Shown here piece after piece: positions 41,901 through 53,900 of a stretch of DNA of 64,000 nt. The stretch spans positions 69,722,223 through 69,786,222 of the forward strand of contig NC_087062.1 in assembly GCF_963678635.1 (NCBI RefSeq). The letters run 5' to 3'. A program made the position numbers and the translations under genes. A model generated the notes under the pieces. It was not told the DNA's origin, searched no databases, and worked only from the letters and a program-made list of their open reading frames with translations. Within the stretch, counting starts at the first letter, position 1. Each line of letters starts with the position of its first letter. The DNA comes from Symsagittifera roscoffensis (taxonomy: Eukaryota > Xenacoelomorpha > Acoela > Convolutidae).

Positions 41901-44900
41901 TGGGTCGATAAACCTTATGTTTTCGATTTTCATAGAAATGATTTCATTGTCTCCTGAATTAATTTTTAGAATGCATTGTTTTTGTTCATTTAATCATTCA
42001 AGAATAGGTAAAAAATGAGTCCGCGTCCAAAGTGTGCATTGAGTCATTCGCAATTTCTTACACGTTCCAGATCACCAAAAAAATTTGAACAAAATTTTGA
42101 TACGCAACCATAACCCTTCAACAAAAGTTCTTGATCAACAGTCAGTGTTTTTGCGCATAACAAAACAGCCTTATGATTATCGTTCTGCTCGCAACTTTGC
42201 TAGGTTTCTGAATCAAAAATCCAGATTGCCTTGTCTTGAACAGCTTGCTCAGTATCGCGACCAATGTCCGCTAACGGGTTGCTTTCTTTGTCCAATTTTT
42301 TTTCTTTTTCATTGGAAATTGATGCTCTTCACTTTCATTGTCGTTGTCGGTTTTCAGGCGTTCCCCTTATTGGTGGTTGAATGAAGCACTGATTTAAATG
42401 ACTAATCCCATCGTCAAAAAACTGGGAGCAAATGACGCACCCTGTTTTTGAACCTTTATGCGAAGACATTGGTTGCTTTGCAACACAGGCAGAATACGTG
42501 GGACATTGTACAAAACTTGCGCAATGTGAGGTGTGAGCCTCCTTACAAAGTTGAGTTTTCAATTTCATTCAAAACGTAGCGCACGGAGCTATCCCTCCTA
42601 CTTGATACGAATCGAGGCGACCGCCACTATCTTTTATATTGAGCTTTTTACATTAAACATTAAGCTGTAACTTGAGCTGGCAGATGGTGTGTACTTAGAT
42701 GTTGAATATGCTCTATGACAAGTATAACAGTAAAAACGAGCCATCAATAAACCTCTCTTTGTTGTTATAAGATCCACATTTCCTACTCCATCTTGATTAT
42801 ACAACAGATCTGTATGCTTTTGTTGACCTTCGTTGAAACCCTGTACGAAAGCAGCCGGTAATTTTTGGTCATACAAAGATATTGCATAGTTTTTGAGCGG
42901 AGCAATTTCTGACAGTTTTTCAAGATCTTCTTCAAGCGTCCATTTTGCTCCATATTTTATTGTAAAACTGTGGAAAGAAACTTGAGGAAAGAAATAAAGG
43001 CAAAAAGTTCAATCGAGTTGTACTACTGATATCGAAACCTGCGTTGAAGTTGAGTACGCGACCCATTTCGGTTGAGTTTTAATCTATACTGAAATCGTCA
43101 TAATCTTGAAAGGGTATATGAATCGGATAACTTAAGCTGGGATCATGCAGAACCACTCTAACTCTATGAGAAAAGTTTGTTTGCAGCTCTTGTATAAGCA
43201 AAGACAGAACGTGCCCAATTATCAATTTGATGTTCGCTACCTGTGACTCCAAATTGGAAAAGGTTACCTCGTAGTCTCTCCTGACAGCTTGAGTCATGCT
43301 TCTTCTCTGTGGTCTTCTATAAACTGTTTAAAATTAGTGAGGGTTGAGCGAGTTTCCCATGTTTCTGCAGTTGACATCAAACGCGTCAGGCAATCAAATT
43401 TTGTGCGTGTGTAACTGTGTGATTACATCCAAAGCCCTAGAACTCAACGAAATTATTGTTGAGGTTTTAAAAAATGATCCCATTGAGATGTATAAAAGAT
43501 GTGTTTGAACAAAGTAATACGGCTCGGAAGTTTCAGACGATTTTTCAGACGACGACTTACTCACAAGGCGCAGGGATCGAACCGGGTTATGTTCACTTTT
43601 CTCTCAAAAGGGTTGGGTCAACTGCGTAGAGCACTACTTGTTCTCGACTTTTGTTTATTTTTTGAAAAATTTGAGTTTTTAACCAAAAAATTCTTCATAG
43701 TTTGCAAGCTATCATGTTGGATTCGATGCTTGGATTCTGGAATATGTCTAGTTAATCGGTGTATAGAAAAAAGTGTTGAATCCAAAACTTTTGTAACAAA
43801 TAATTAGGATGGTTGGTAATAGTCAACCAATGGGTATCATTCAAATGGTCGTTTGTTATTGAACTAATTAGTTCAATATTAAAAACACACTACATTGAAT
43901 TGTACGATCAGAACCATCAATTACTGTTGTTTTTGAGAGTTTTTCCGTAAATTTCGACCATCGAATGATGAAATATATCTCCTATGATACGAAACCGCGA
44001 TCATTTTTACGACTCAGAGGCAGTTTGGCGGTCGTTCAACATCTCCAATTCAGGCAGGGCGTCAACTACATAAGCAGTCAAACGAGTCTTTTTGAAGTGT
44101 GGAAACGTTTCTACATTCTTGCTCAAGAGTTCCTGTTCTGCTTTCTGAGATCGTGCAATGGCTCGATTTTCACCCTCATCATTACGCCACTGCTCGGGTT
44201 GATATCCATCACTCCATGGAAGCCACTCTCAATCATTTCAGCTCATGATGATTTTTGGCTACCGCCACTGCGGTCATTTTAACTCTCTAAAAAGCAGCGC
44301 AAAATCCAGTATCGTTCGATTGATTGATCATGCAATGAGAAAGACAGTCCGTCAAAATGTTCAATCAAAAAGCTTAAATAACACTTCAACTTTATATTTT
44401 AACAGACTTGTAATAATCTAATAAATAGAATCCACCAAAATAACCCATGAATCATCAACAAACGTATTTAAGGTCTGGAGTGCTTTTGAAATTTTTCGTC
44501 TTTACTTGGTTTTGTCAGTCAAGCCTGTTTCAATACAAAATCTTCTATTTTCCTTTCAAATTCGAAGCAGCATTTGCCGCAAATCGTTAAAACGGCCAGG
44601 ACTCTGTACAGTTTCGATAACTCCCATAGTTGTTATTTTAGTTTTGATCATTTCCTCAATGTAACAGAGAGCTTTTTCCTTTTCACCTTCTCTTAAGGAG
44701 TAGTAGCATCAAAGATTTTTCATCTTACGAGAGAATCGAGAACCCTATGCCTCTCTCTCAAAGAACTGATAGTTTCTGTTGCTGGTGTGTGACAATACTA
44801 GAACACAATTTTCAAAATGTATTGGAAATCGTACAGAAAGAGAAGAAAAGAAAGAGAACATTTGCCACTGGTAAACTCACCCCAGTTGATGTAGCCTGCT

Positions 44901-47900
44901 CAGTATTGTCCTCCTCCTCCCGGTCGTCAGCAACTACTACCGAGCTGTGGTCACCTTCTTCTTCTTCGCTGTCTGTTTGATAAGAATATTCTTTCCCCAC
45001 CTCGCCATCAACCGCAATACCATCGTCATCAGGCCGGACGGTACTCATTCTGACTTGAATCAAAGATTGCTCTTTGTTCATTTTGGCACTGAAAAAAGGA
45101 TGAGAAATCAAAATTGAGATAAAATAATTCAACCGCTAGAGGTTATAAAAGAAGACATTGTAGAAAAGATGATTTCCTTAAGCGTATGTTTAAAGCATAT
45201 CAAATTTTTTATCCGAACTTCACGAATCAAAGTTTTTTGAATTAGTAAACACGGCAGCAAGGTTGGCCTTTTTTCGCATTTTGATAAATTTTAGCTCTAG
45301 GGCGGCCCAGATATCATCTTTTGGAAAACTATTATCTTCTTGAGACTGGGTGAAAACATCCATGCTCTCTACGGTTGTATCTTGGTTGACCTCTTCCTTT
45401 TTGTTGGTCTGAACTGACGCCGCCGATTCGTACTCCAAAGGCTTAGATGATTGCTTGTTACAATCATCAAGTCTTAACATCATCCCGTCAACTTTACATG
45501 GACCAATTTAATGCTTTCCGACTTTTCGGTTACTGAAATTAGTTTTGCCTGACCTGTAAAAAACGATTTTATAGTTAACGTTTTGGGTTTTCTCGCTTTC
45601 TTGACTTTCCATTTAGGTCAACCATTATGAAGCAGGAAAAAATGTAGCGTCCCAAGATCGATAACCGTTGATTGGTAAAATACCAAATCTATTCATAGGC
45701 GTAATGAGCTGCCTGTAAATATAATTGCATGTAGATGCAGCAGTACGCACAATTTCGAAAGGGTCAATTCCGCTGCAAATCAAATTGATCAAGGTTTGAC
45801 TCTGAACTACACCTTGACAAAGAAACTCCACGTCTGATTGACAGCATTCTATCAGTTCCTGGGAAGAAGTTTTTATTGTGAAAAATTGCTGACTGGTGCT
45901 TGGAACACCAGAATGATTGTTTTTCGCATTGGTCGTCTTGATGTACACTTTTCGCTTCCACTACAGATGTAGGCTGATTACAATGATCACAGTCTTCAGA
46001 GTATCAGGAAGGCTGCACACAGAAACTTTGTCCAAGATGGCAGTGTTTTGATTTATGAAAAACATTAATTCATAGAAATGATTTTATTGCCTCTTGAAAA
46101 AATCCTTAAATGCATTGTTGTTGTTCATTTAATCATTCAAGAATAGGTACAAAGTTCAGACATTTACACTTTCTTACACGTTCCAGATCACCAAAAAAGT
46201 ATGAACAAAAAAATGATTTGCAATCATAACCCTTAAACGCAAGTTCTTGATCAACAGTCAGTGTTTTTGCGCATCAAAAAACAACCTTATGGTTATTGTT
46301 CTGCTCGCAGCTTCGCTCCGTTTCTATATCAAAAACCAAGATTGCATTGTCTTGAACACCTTGCTCAGTATCGCGATCGATGTCCGCTAACGGGCTGCTT
46401 TTCTTGTCCGTTTTTTTTGTCTTTTTCACTGTAACTTGATGTTCTTCACTTTCATTGTCCTTGTCGGTATTCAGGCGTTTCCCCTTTATCGCTGGTTGAT
46501 TGAATCATTGATGCAAAGACTCATCCTATCGTCAAAGTATTTGGAGTAAATGACGCACCTTGTTTTTGAACCTTTATGCGAAGACATTGATTGCTTTGCA
46601 ACACAGGCAGAAAAAGTAGGGCATTGCATAAACCTTGCACAAGGTGAGGTGTGAGCATCCTTTCAAAGTTGAGTTTTCAATTTCATTCAAAACGTAGCGC
46701 ACAGGACTATCCCTCCTATTTGATAAGAACAGCGGCGACCGCAACTATTTTTACATTGAGCTTTTTACATTAAACATTATTACACATGAGCTGGCAGGGC
46801 GTGTATGCTTAGATGTTGAATAGGCTTTGTGACAAGTGTAATAGTAAAAGCGAGCCATTTTTGTTATAAGATGCACATGTCCTCCACCATCTTGATTATA
46901 CAACAGATCCATATGCTTTTGTTGACCTTCGTTGAAACACTTTAAGAAAGCAGCCAGAAACTTTTGGTCATACAAAGATGTTGCATAATTTTTGAGCGAA
47001 GCGACTTTTGACAGTTTTTCAAGATCTTCTTCAAGCTACCCTTTGCTCCATACTTCAGTGTAAAACTGTCTGTTAATTGATTTCTTGTAATTTTTTGGTA
47101 GATAAGACGTTTTGTAGCGGCGGAATTTGTTTTTCATTTTTTTAGCTCCATGAGCTACTTCCAAGCTGCGTTCGTTTCCAATGGCAAGTGCAGTGACAAG
47201 GCAGTTATTGTCATCTGCCTCAATTATTTTAACGACATAACGTTTTTGCAACATAAAAATGAGCAGATCGGGGATAGTGCGGTTTTTTATACCTCATCTT
47301 TGTTATATACAATGCCCCCCTGTGGAAAGAGATAAAGATAAAATTTTCAATCGAATTGTACTACTGATATCGAAGTCTTCGTTGAAGTTGAGTACGAGAC
47401 CCATTTCATTTAAGACTTAATCTATACTGAAATTGTTATGATCTTGAAAGGGTATATGAATCGGAAAACATAAGCTGGGATCTTGCAGAACCACTCTAAC
47501 TCTATGAGAAAAGTTTGTTTGCAGCTCATTTCATTTAAGACTTAATCTATACTGAAATCGTTATGATCTTGAAAGGGTATATGAATCGGAAAACTTAAGC
47601 TGGGATCTTGCAGAACCACTCTAACTCTATGGGAAAAATTATCCAAGTTTGTTTGCAGCTCTTGTATAAGCGAAGAAAGAACGTGCCCAAATATCATTTG
47701 GATTTTCTCTACCTGTGATTACAAATTGGAAAAGGTTACCTCGTAGTCTCTGCTGACAGCTTGAATCACGCTTCTTCTCTGTGGTCTTCTATAAACTGTT
47801 TAAAAGTCGTGAGGGTTGAAAGAGGTCCCATGTTCCTGCAGTTGACGGCAAACGCTCCAGTCAATCAAATTTTGTGCGTGTGTGTCTGTGTGATTACATC

Positions 47901-50900
47901 CAAGGCCCTGAAACTCAACGAAAATTTTAATGAGGCTCTAAGAAACGTTCCCATTGAGATGTATAAAAGATGTGTCTGAACAAATACTGTGGCTCGGAAG
48001 GTTCAGACTCTCATGGCGCAGGGATCGAACTGGTTTATCTTTGCTTTTTTTCACAAGTGCACTACTTGTTCTTAACTTTGTTTACTTTTTGAAAACTTGA
48101 GTTTTTAACCAAAAAATTTGTAATTGTTTTGCAAACTATCATGTTCGATTCTATGCTTCGGTTTTGGAATATCTCTCTAAAAAGCAGTAGAATATTAAGT
48201 ATCGTTCGATTGATTGATCATGCAATGAGAAAGACATTCCGTCATAATGGTCAATCAAAAAGCCTAGATAACACTTCAACATTATATTTTAACAATTTTC
48301 TAATAATCTAATAAATAGAATCCACCAAAATAGCCCATAAATCATTAACAGACATATTTAGGGTCTGAAGTGCTTTTGAAACCTTTCGTCTTTACTTGGA
48401 TTTGTCAGTCAAGCCTGTTCCCATACAAAATCTTCTATTTTCCTTTAAAATTCGAAGCAGCATTTGCCGCAAATCGTTGAAACGGCCAGGACTCTGTACA
48501 GTTTCCAGCACTTCCATAGTTGTTATTTTAGTATCGATCAATTTCTCAGTGTAACAGAGAGCTTTTTCTTTTTCTCCTTTTGATGAGGAGTAGTAGTGTC
48601 AAAGACTTTTTTTCGAGAGAATCGATAACCTTATGAATAATGAAAGTGTCCCTGTCATGCCTCTCTCTCAAAGAACTGATTTTGTCTGCTGCGACAAAGA
48701 CTAGTGTGTGACAAGACCGACAGAAAGAAACGAAAAGAAAGAGAACATTTGCTGCTGGTACGTTCACCTAGTTGATGTAGCCTGCTCAGTATTGTCCTCC
48801 TCTTCCCGGTCGTCAGCAACTGTCACCGAGCTGTGATCACCTTCTTCTTCTTCGCTGTCTGCTTGATAAGAATGTTCTTCCGCCACCTCGCCATCAACCG
48901 CAATGTCATCAGACCTGACGGTACTAATTTTGACTTGATTCAAAGATTGCTCACTGTTCATTTTGGCACTGAAAAAAAGGATCATACAAAATAGAGAGCA
49001 AAATAATTCACCCGCTAGACGTTATAAAAGAAGACATTGTAGAAAAGATGATTTCCTAAAGCAAATGTTGAAAGCATATCAAATATCTTTAACCGAGCAG
49101 CACGAAAGAAATTAAATTTTTTCGAAGTACTAGGCACGACAGTAAGCTTGGCCTTTTTTTTCGCGTTTTGATAAATTTTAGCTCTTTGGCGGCCAAGATA
49201 TCATCTTTTGGAAAAATATAATCTTCCTGAGACTGGGTGAAAGCATCCATGCTGTCTACGGCTGTATCTTGGTTGACTTCTTCCGTATTGTTGGTCTGAA
49301 CTGACGCCGCCGAAACGTACTCCAAAGGTCTCGATGATTGCTTGTTAATAAGACCTGCTAGCGTGCTCTCAAATTGACGTGCTCTAGGTCTGCGTGTTCT
49401 ACCAAAGCCTCATTGACTGAACCAATTTAAGCCGTCATTGCCTTGCGCTCGAAAACTCTTCGAGCGTAAGACTCATTTGACTGACTCAAAACTAATCTCC
49501 TGTTGGGTTCATATTGAATAGTTTCAAGTAGAGATAGAAATTGTAACCATAAATTTTGATGGCAAATTGGAAAAAGCGTCCATAACGAAGCTCAAGATCC
49601 CACAGTGCGTCCACGCTTGATTGTTTCAATTCGTCCACAGCTGATATTTTCAAACTTTTGGATTCGTATCCTAATGGATGTTGTTTGCTGCTGCTGTTGC
49701 TTTACCTTAGTTTTTGACAAATTGTTTATACTTATCCTTGCTTTTTGTTGAGATGAATTCTTCTTTCCTCTGAAACTCATACTATAGTTCAGACAACCAA
49801 TGTAATCTGTTGTTTGACATACACCTAACGAAAAAGAAACAAAATTAGATGTTCAAACATTTTTAACACAAGGGTGTAAGGAATTTTCTGCCAACACATG
49901 TAAACGGAACTAAATCACCAGAATCTGTACGTAATTCAATCAGTATATTATGTATAAGTTTCTCTATCACTGTTTTTACTTCTGCAAACTATCAAACACT
50001 TGATGAAGACTGCCGGTGGACGAATTGGCATATTTTCAATTGTCGAGAACTTTTGTCGCAAGTCGAACAGTTGAAAACATCTCAACAAGGGTGCTTTTGT
50101 TTTGCCCACATATTGTGGTTCTATGAAATCGCAATAGACAAATACTTGATGATAACGTTCTTTATCAACCGGAAACGCTGGTTGGTCCAGAGTTAAGCCC
50201 ATAAGAGTTTTATCCTGAGATCTGCTCAACCCCAAAATGAAGAACAAATCATTTGATCCGTTTTTAATTTTTGGATTGCTGTTCCAGATTCCAGACTCGA
50301 TAATTTTGCTAGTCATGTAATTATTATGTTGTTCTTTATTCCAGCGCCCGCGAGAAGTATGAATTACTTTTTTCATGCTATAAATCAAATCATCAAAAAA
50401 ATGTAGTTTCCCAGAGGAGTTTGTAAGTTTCTATACCATTTGCTATAATTATTGAAATCAAAAGTCACAGTGTTAACCTTTCTAACATTTTTAGGACTTG
50501 ATACTTCTGCAAGAGTGACACACCTTTTCCCTTCAAGATTCAAGACTCAAGGGCTCACCTAATGCTGTACGGAATGAAGAAAGAGTGCTTTCAGTGTAAG
50601 TGTCGAAAGATGCATTTGAGGAAAGGTCAACCGTGAAGCTTTCATTTTCTAAGAAAAACAAACACGAAAATAATTAAACGTTGAACGAATCTGTTCAAAA
50701 ATTGTGAACTTTTTGCTAATACATGAGAGTTTTTTCTACAATTACAAAGCTTCCCAAACATAATCAATACTTTTGTCCCCATCGTCTTGGTTGAACATTG
50801 TTTAAACAAGTCTTTAGTCAGTTCACATTTTGTGAACAAAAACTCCTTAACCATGCATGTGGAGAACGAAATTTAAACGCTGAAAAAACTTGTTCACAAA

Positions 50901-53900
50901 ACGTGAAAAGTTTTATTCCATGGATAAACAAGTTGACAATTTGGAGCAGGGACTATTTTTTCAATTTTTAAATGAAACGAAGGCAACAAAAATTTGTGTT
51001 TTGAAAAAAGTGTTTTCCTCCTTGCAAAGAAGATATTCGAATTGGTCACAAAATTGATCAATCAGAGTACAAGGGTTTAATTGACCAATCACAAGCAACC
51101 ATGCTTATTCAATCTCTTCTGGTTAATTTTTTTCTTTCAATTTTTTTTATTAATGTCTTTACTCTGTTCACATTTTGTGTACAAAAATTCTTAGCCGTTA
51201 ATGGGGAGAGCGAGTTTTTGAATTTTGAAAATCTTTGTTCACAAAATGTGAACCGTTTTTTTCAGTGTATAAACTTATTGAAAATTTTTAGCAGGGATAT
51301 TTTTTTTTTTTGAATTTATAAGTGAAGGCAAACAAATTTGTGTTTTGGAAAAAAAAAATTGTTTTCCTCCTTACAAAGAAGAAGTTCAGATTGGCATCAA
51401 AAGTGACCAGCCAGAGTACAAGGAGGTTTCAATTGACCAATCACAAGCAAGCTTACTTATTCACTCTCTCCTGGTTAACTTTTACTTTTTTTTAGTTTAT
51501 TTTTATTTTTTTTATACATGTCTTTAATCTGTTCACATTTTGTTAACAAATTTTCCTAAACATGCGTGGGGAGAACAATTTTCAAACGTTGAAAAACTTT
51601 GTTCACAAAAAGTGATTCTAATTCTCTATACATGAAATTGTTAAACATTGTAAAAAACGGTTCACAAAATGTTAACGGCTCTATGCAACGTATAAAGCGA
51701 GCAATAAAAGGCAGTGCTTTTTTTATCCACTCTTTTCCAGTTTTAAGAAACTCTATGTTCCCAATTTTTGAACTGATTTCAGAAAGAAAATAAAATAGCC
51801 CTAGCTGAAAGGAAATACATTTCTTACTGCCACGTCATTGGTTGATTTTTCTAATTTTGTCTTATTTCTTTTTTTTCAGAAATTTTTTTGAAGAATCTAT
51901 CCCTAATCTTAAAACATAGGACCCTGGATTTTGGGGCTGTCCGTTTATGTATCTTCTCAATTACCCAAATGATAATGTTCCCAAACTAACCACACTTTTA
52001 AGCTGGTCTGTCATATTGGGGTATAGTTCAGTCTCTTGGTTTCCTTCACCGTCAGTTAGAAAGAAAACCAGCTTCCTAACATGTCCATCCTCTTTTCTGC
52101 TTTCGGAGTCGTTAGTAATTATACTCCTAGCTTCTCTCAGTCCGGCAACCAAGTTTGTACTCGTTCCCGTATGTTTCATGTTATCGAGAAAAGCAAAAAT
52201 TGAACTATAATTCCTTAGGAACGGTGTGCTGTCCACCAAATCGGTTGAAAATACAACAATAGCAGCTTGGGTATTTCCACTATCGAAGCTGGTTTTCAGA
52301 TACGTGACCACAGATTTGATGAAGTCGATTTGAATTGCAAAGCCTCCCCCTCCGCCACTAAAAGTATGAAGTTCGAGAGTAGTCACGTACACTTTTGTTT
52401 CGATATTTTTTGAGGTTGTTTCTACAACAAAACAAAACCAATTTTGCACCCTTTCTTGTGAGTAAAAATTGCGGCCAGTTGGTATTCATCAGGTTGCGTA
52501 TCAATTTTGTTTTTGCTCCATGTTCCGACCATTGAAATGGGGAAAATTTTTCTTCGGGTGTGCTTTAGTTTTAGTTTTTTTTTGTTTTTCACGCAAAATC
52601 AATTACCACAAATAATAATCGGAATAGATCGAAGAATATATTATATCAAATTCCTTTCAGACGTGATTCAAACGACACAAAAGTTTTTCCAAGAACGTGT
52701 CGGAAAAACTTTAAAAATTTCTACTTTCTGTGTAATTTCGAGCAAGTAGGCAATCGACTAACGTTTTTTAAATGAAAATTGGTAATTGTATCTAAGAAAA
52801 TTTTTTTGTTTTTAGTTAATTGGCTGTGGAAGCTTGACATCAAAATTTTAAAAAATGCAAAAACTGGTGCAATAAAAATTAGAGAAAAATTATAATTATT
52901 TCATTTTCTTGTTTGTTACTCCTTTTTGGACGACAATTGTTGTTGTCGATATGCCTAGTTCACGAGCATTCTACACAATTGTATAGTTATTTCATCGCAT
53001 CACGCTTAAAAAACGACACTTATTTGAGACTAGCAATTTTTTGTAAGTAGTTATGAATGATGTGGTCAAAACAACCCGCAACCGGCCTCGTGGTATAGGT
53101 TTTGGATCTGTTCGTAAGCGTTGTCAGTTTTTTTTTGATTGAGTAATTTTATTTGATAATAAAACTACCTCCCTACTTCGCTCGAAAAATACGATTTTTC
53201 ATAACGGTAAGCTGGATCTTTTAATAATTTCTCATTCATGGCCTAAAAGAATACAAGAATCCTCAGCATGCAAAAATCGCAATCGTTTTTTCAAAGTTAA
53301 TGTGAAATCTTTCATGATGCGCAAAAGGATCTGGACCGCAAAGATGATCTAGTTTTTATTGGTGGCGGTTCTGTGGGTGCTGCTTTGTCGATTGTGATGC
53401 GATTTTTAACCTTGCCCTTTCCCCAAGGAAAAGATTGAGATTCGCTACAAGTCCGGTCATGTTTGCCACCATGTGCTTAGATTATAGCAGGTTCTTCGTG
53501 ACTGGAACAAGCATCATTTTATATCCATTGAAATCTGTTGTTCATACTTTTCATGAAACAACCCTCAATTGTGAGGTCCACATTGAACTTGGAAAAAACG
53601 GAATCTGTGTCTTTCACTTAAACTCTCATCAAGCTGATGGAAAACTCCAAAAAAAAACAAATATATTGTTTCTTTTCGGCAGAAAAAAAACTTGACTAAC
53701 TTTTAGTTTCAACAAGGAAAAACTTGAAGGCACTTTCCTAGTCAGGAGTAATTGTCGATAGGTGACTGAAAAGTACAATGAAGTTTGTTCAAAAATTGGC
53801 GATACCTTCAACCAAGGGCGGATCTAGGATTTTCTCAAGGGGGTGGGGCTGATTTTCAAAAAAAATTCAATAATTTTGTCGATCTTTTTTTTGTTCGAGC

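Larger units (their letters stand above)
41661..45495 (-). pseudogene. DNA polymerase B N-terminal half, duplicate copy A
   Basis: This unit is a tandem duplicate of 45951-49345. It contains an acidic 5' exon (44881-45088), the N-terminal region with VRVVLHDPSLSYPIHIPF (43079-43297), FYCYTCHRAYSTSKY (42634-42876), a Cys/His segment with CVICSQFFDDG (42335-42568), and the exonuclease I box IWIFDSET (near 42210). Protein-primed polymerases use these regions for zinc binding and proofreading. Copy A sits between the Exo III region (45.6-45.95) and the polymerase domain, so it splits the ancestral gene. Stops occur throughout. Confidence 0.75.
30530..51940 (-). mobile_element. Decayed Polinton/Maverick-like element with virus-type gene set
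   Basis: About 21 kb in a single intron of the vWA gene, bounded by an inverted repeat. Recognisable minus-strand genes are penton-like protein, protein-primed DNA polymerase B, a small membrane protein, an A32-type packaging ATPase, integrase, pX-like protein and major capsid protein. Together these define the Polinton/Maverick (adintovirus-like) lineage, and the capsid belongs to the group annotated in invertebrates as F54H12.2-like. All the large genes carry frameshifts or stops. An internal tandem duplication enlarges it. I saw no cysteine protease. This is an old copy and not functional. Confidence 0.85.

Noticed and set aside
43560-43585. tRNA B-box-like GGATCGAACC (also near 48013 and 54250), suggesting tRNA genes or SINEs
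   Set aside because: No matching A box at the right distance and no cloverleaf could be drawn.
51101-51793. Three plus-strand frames of 60-70 aa at 51.1-51.8 kb as possible genes
   Set aside because: They follow the tandem units repeat by repeat and are hydrophobic A/T-composition frames.
53317-53420. FIGGGSVGAA glycine loop suggesting a FAD/NAD-binding protein
   Set aside because: Too short, ends in a stop within about 15 codons, and no second motif or splice site supports it.
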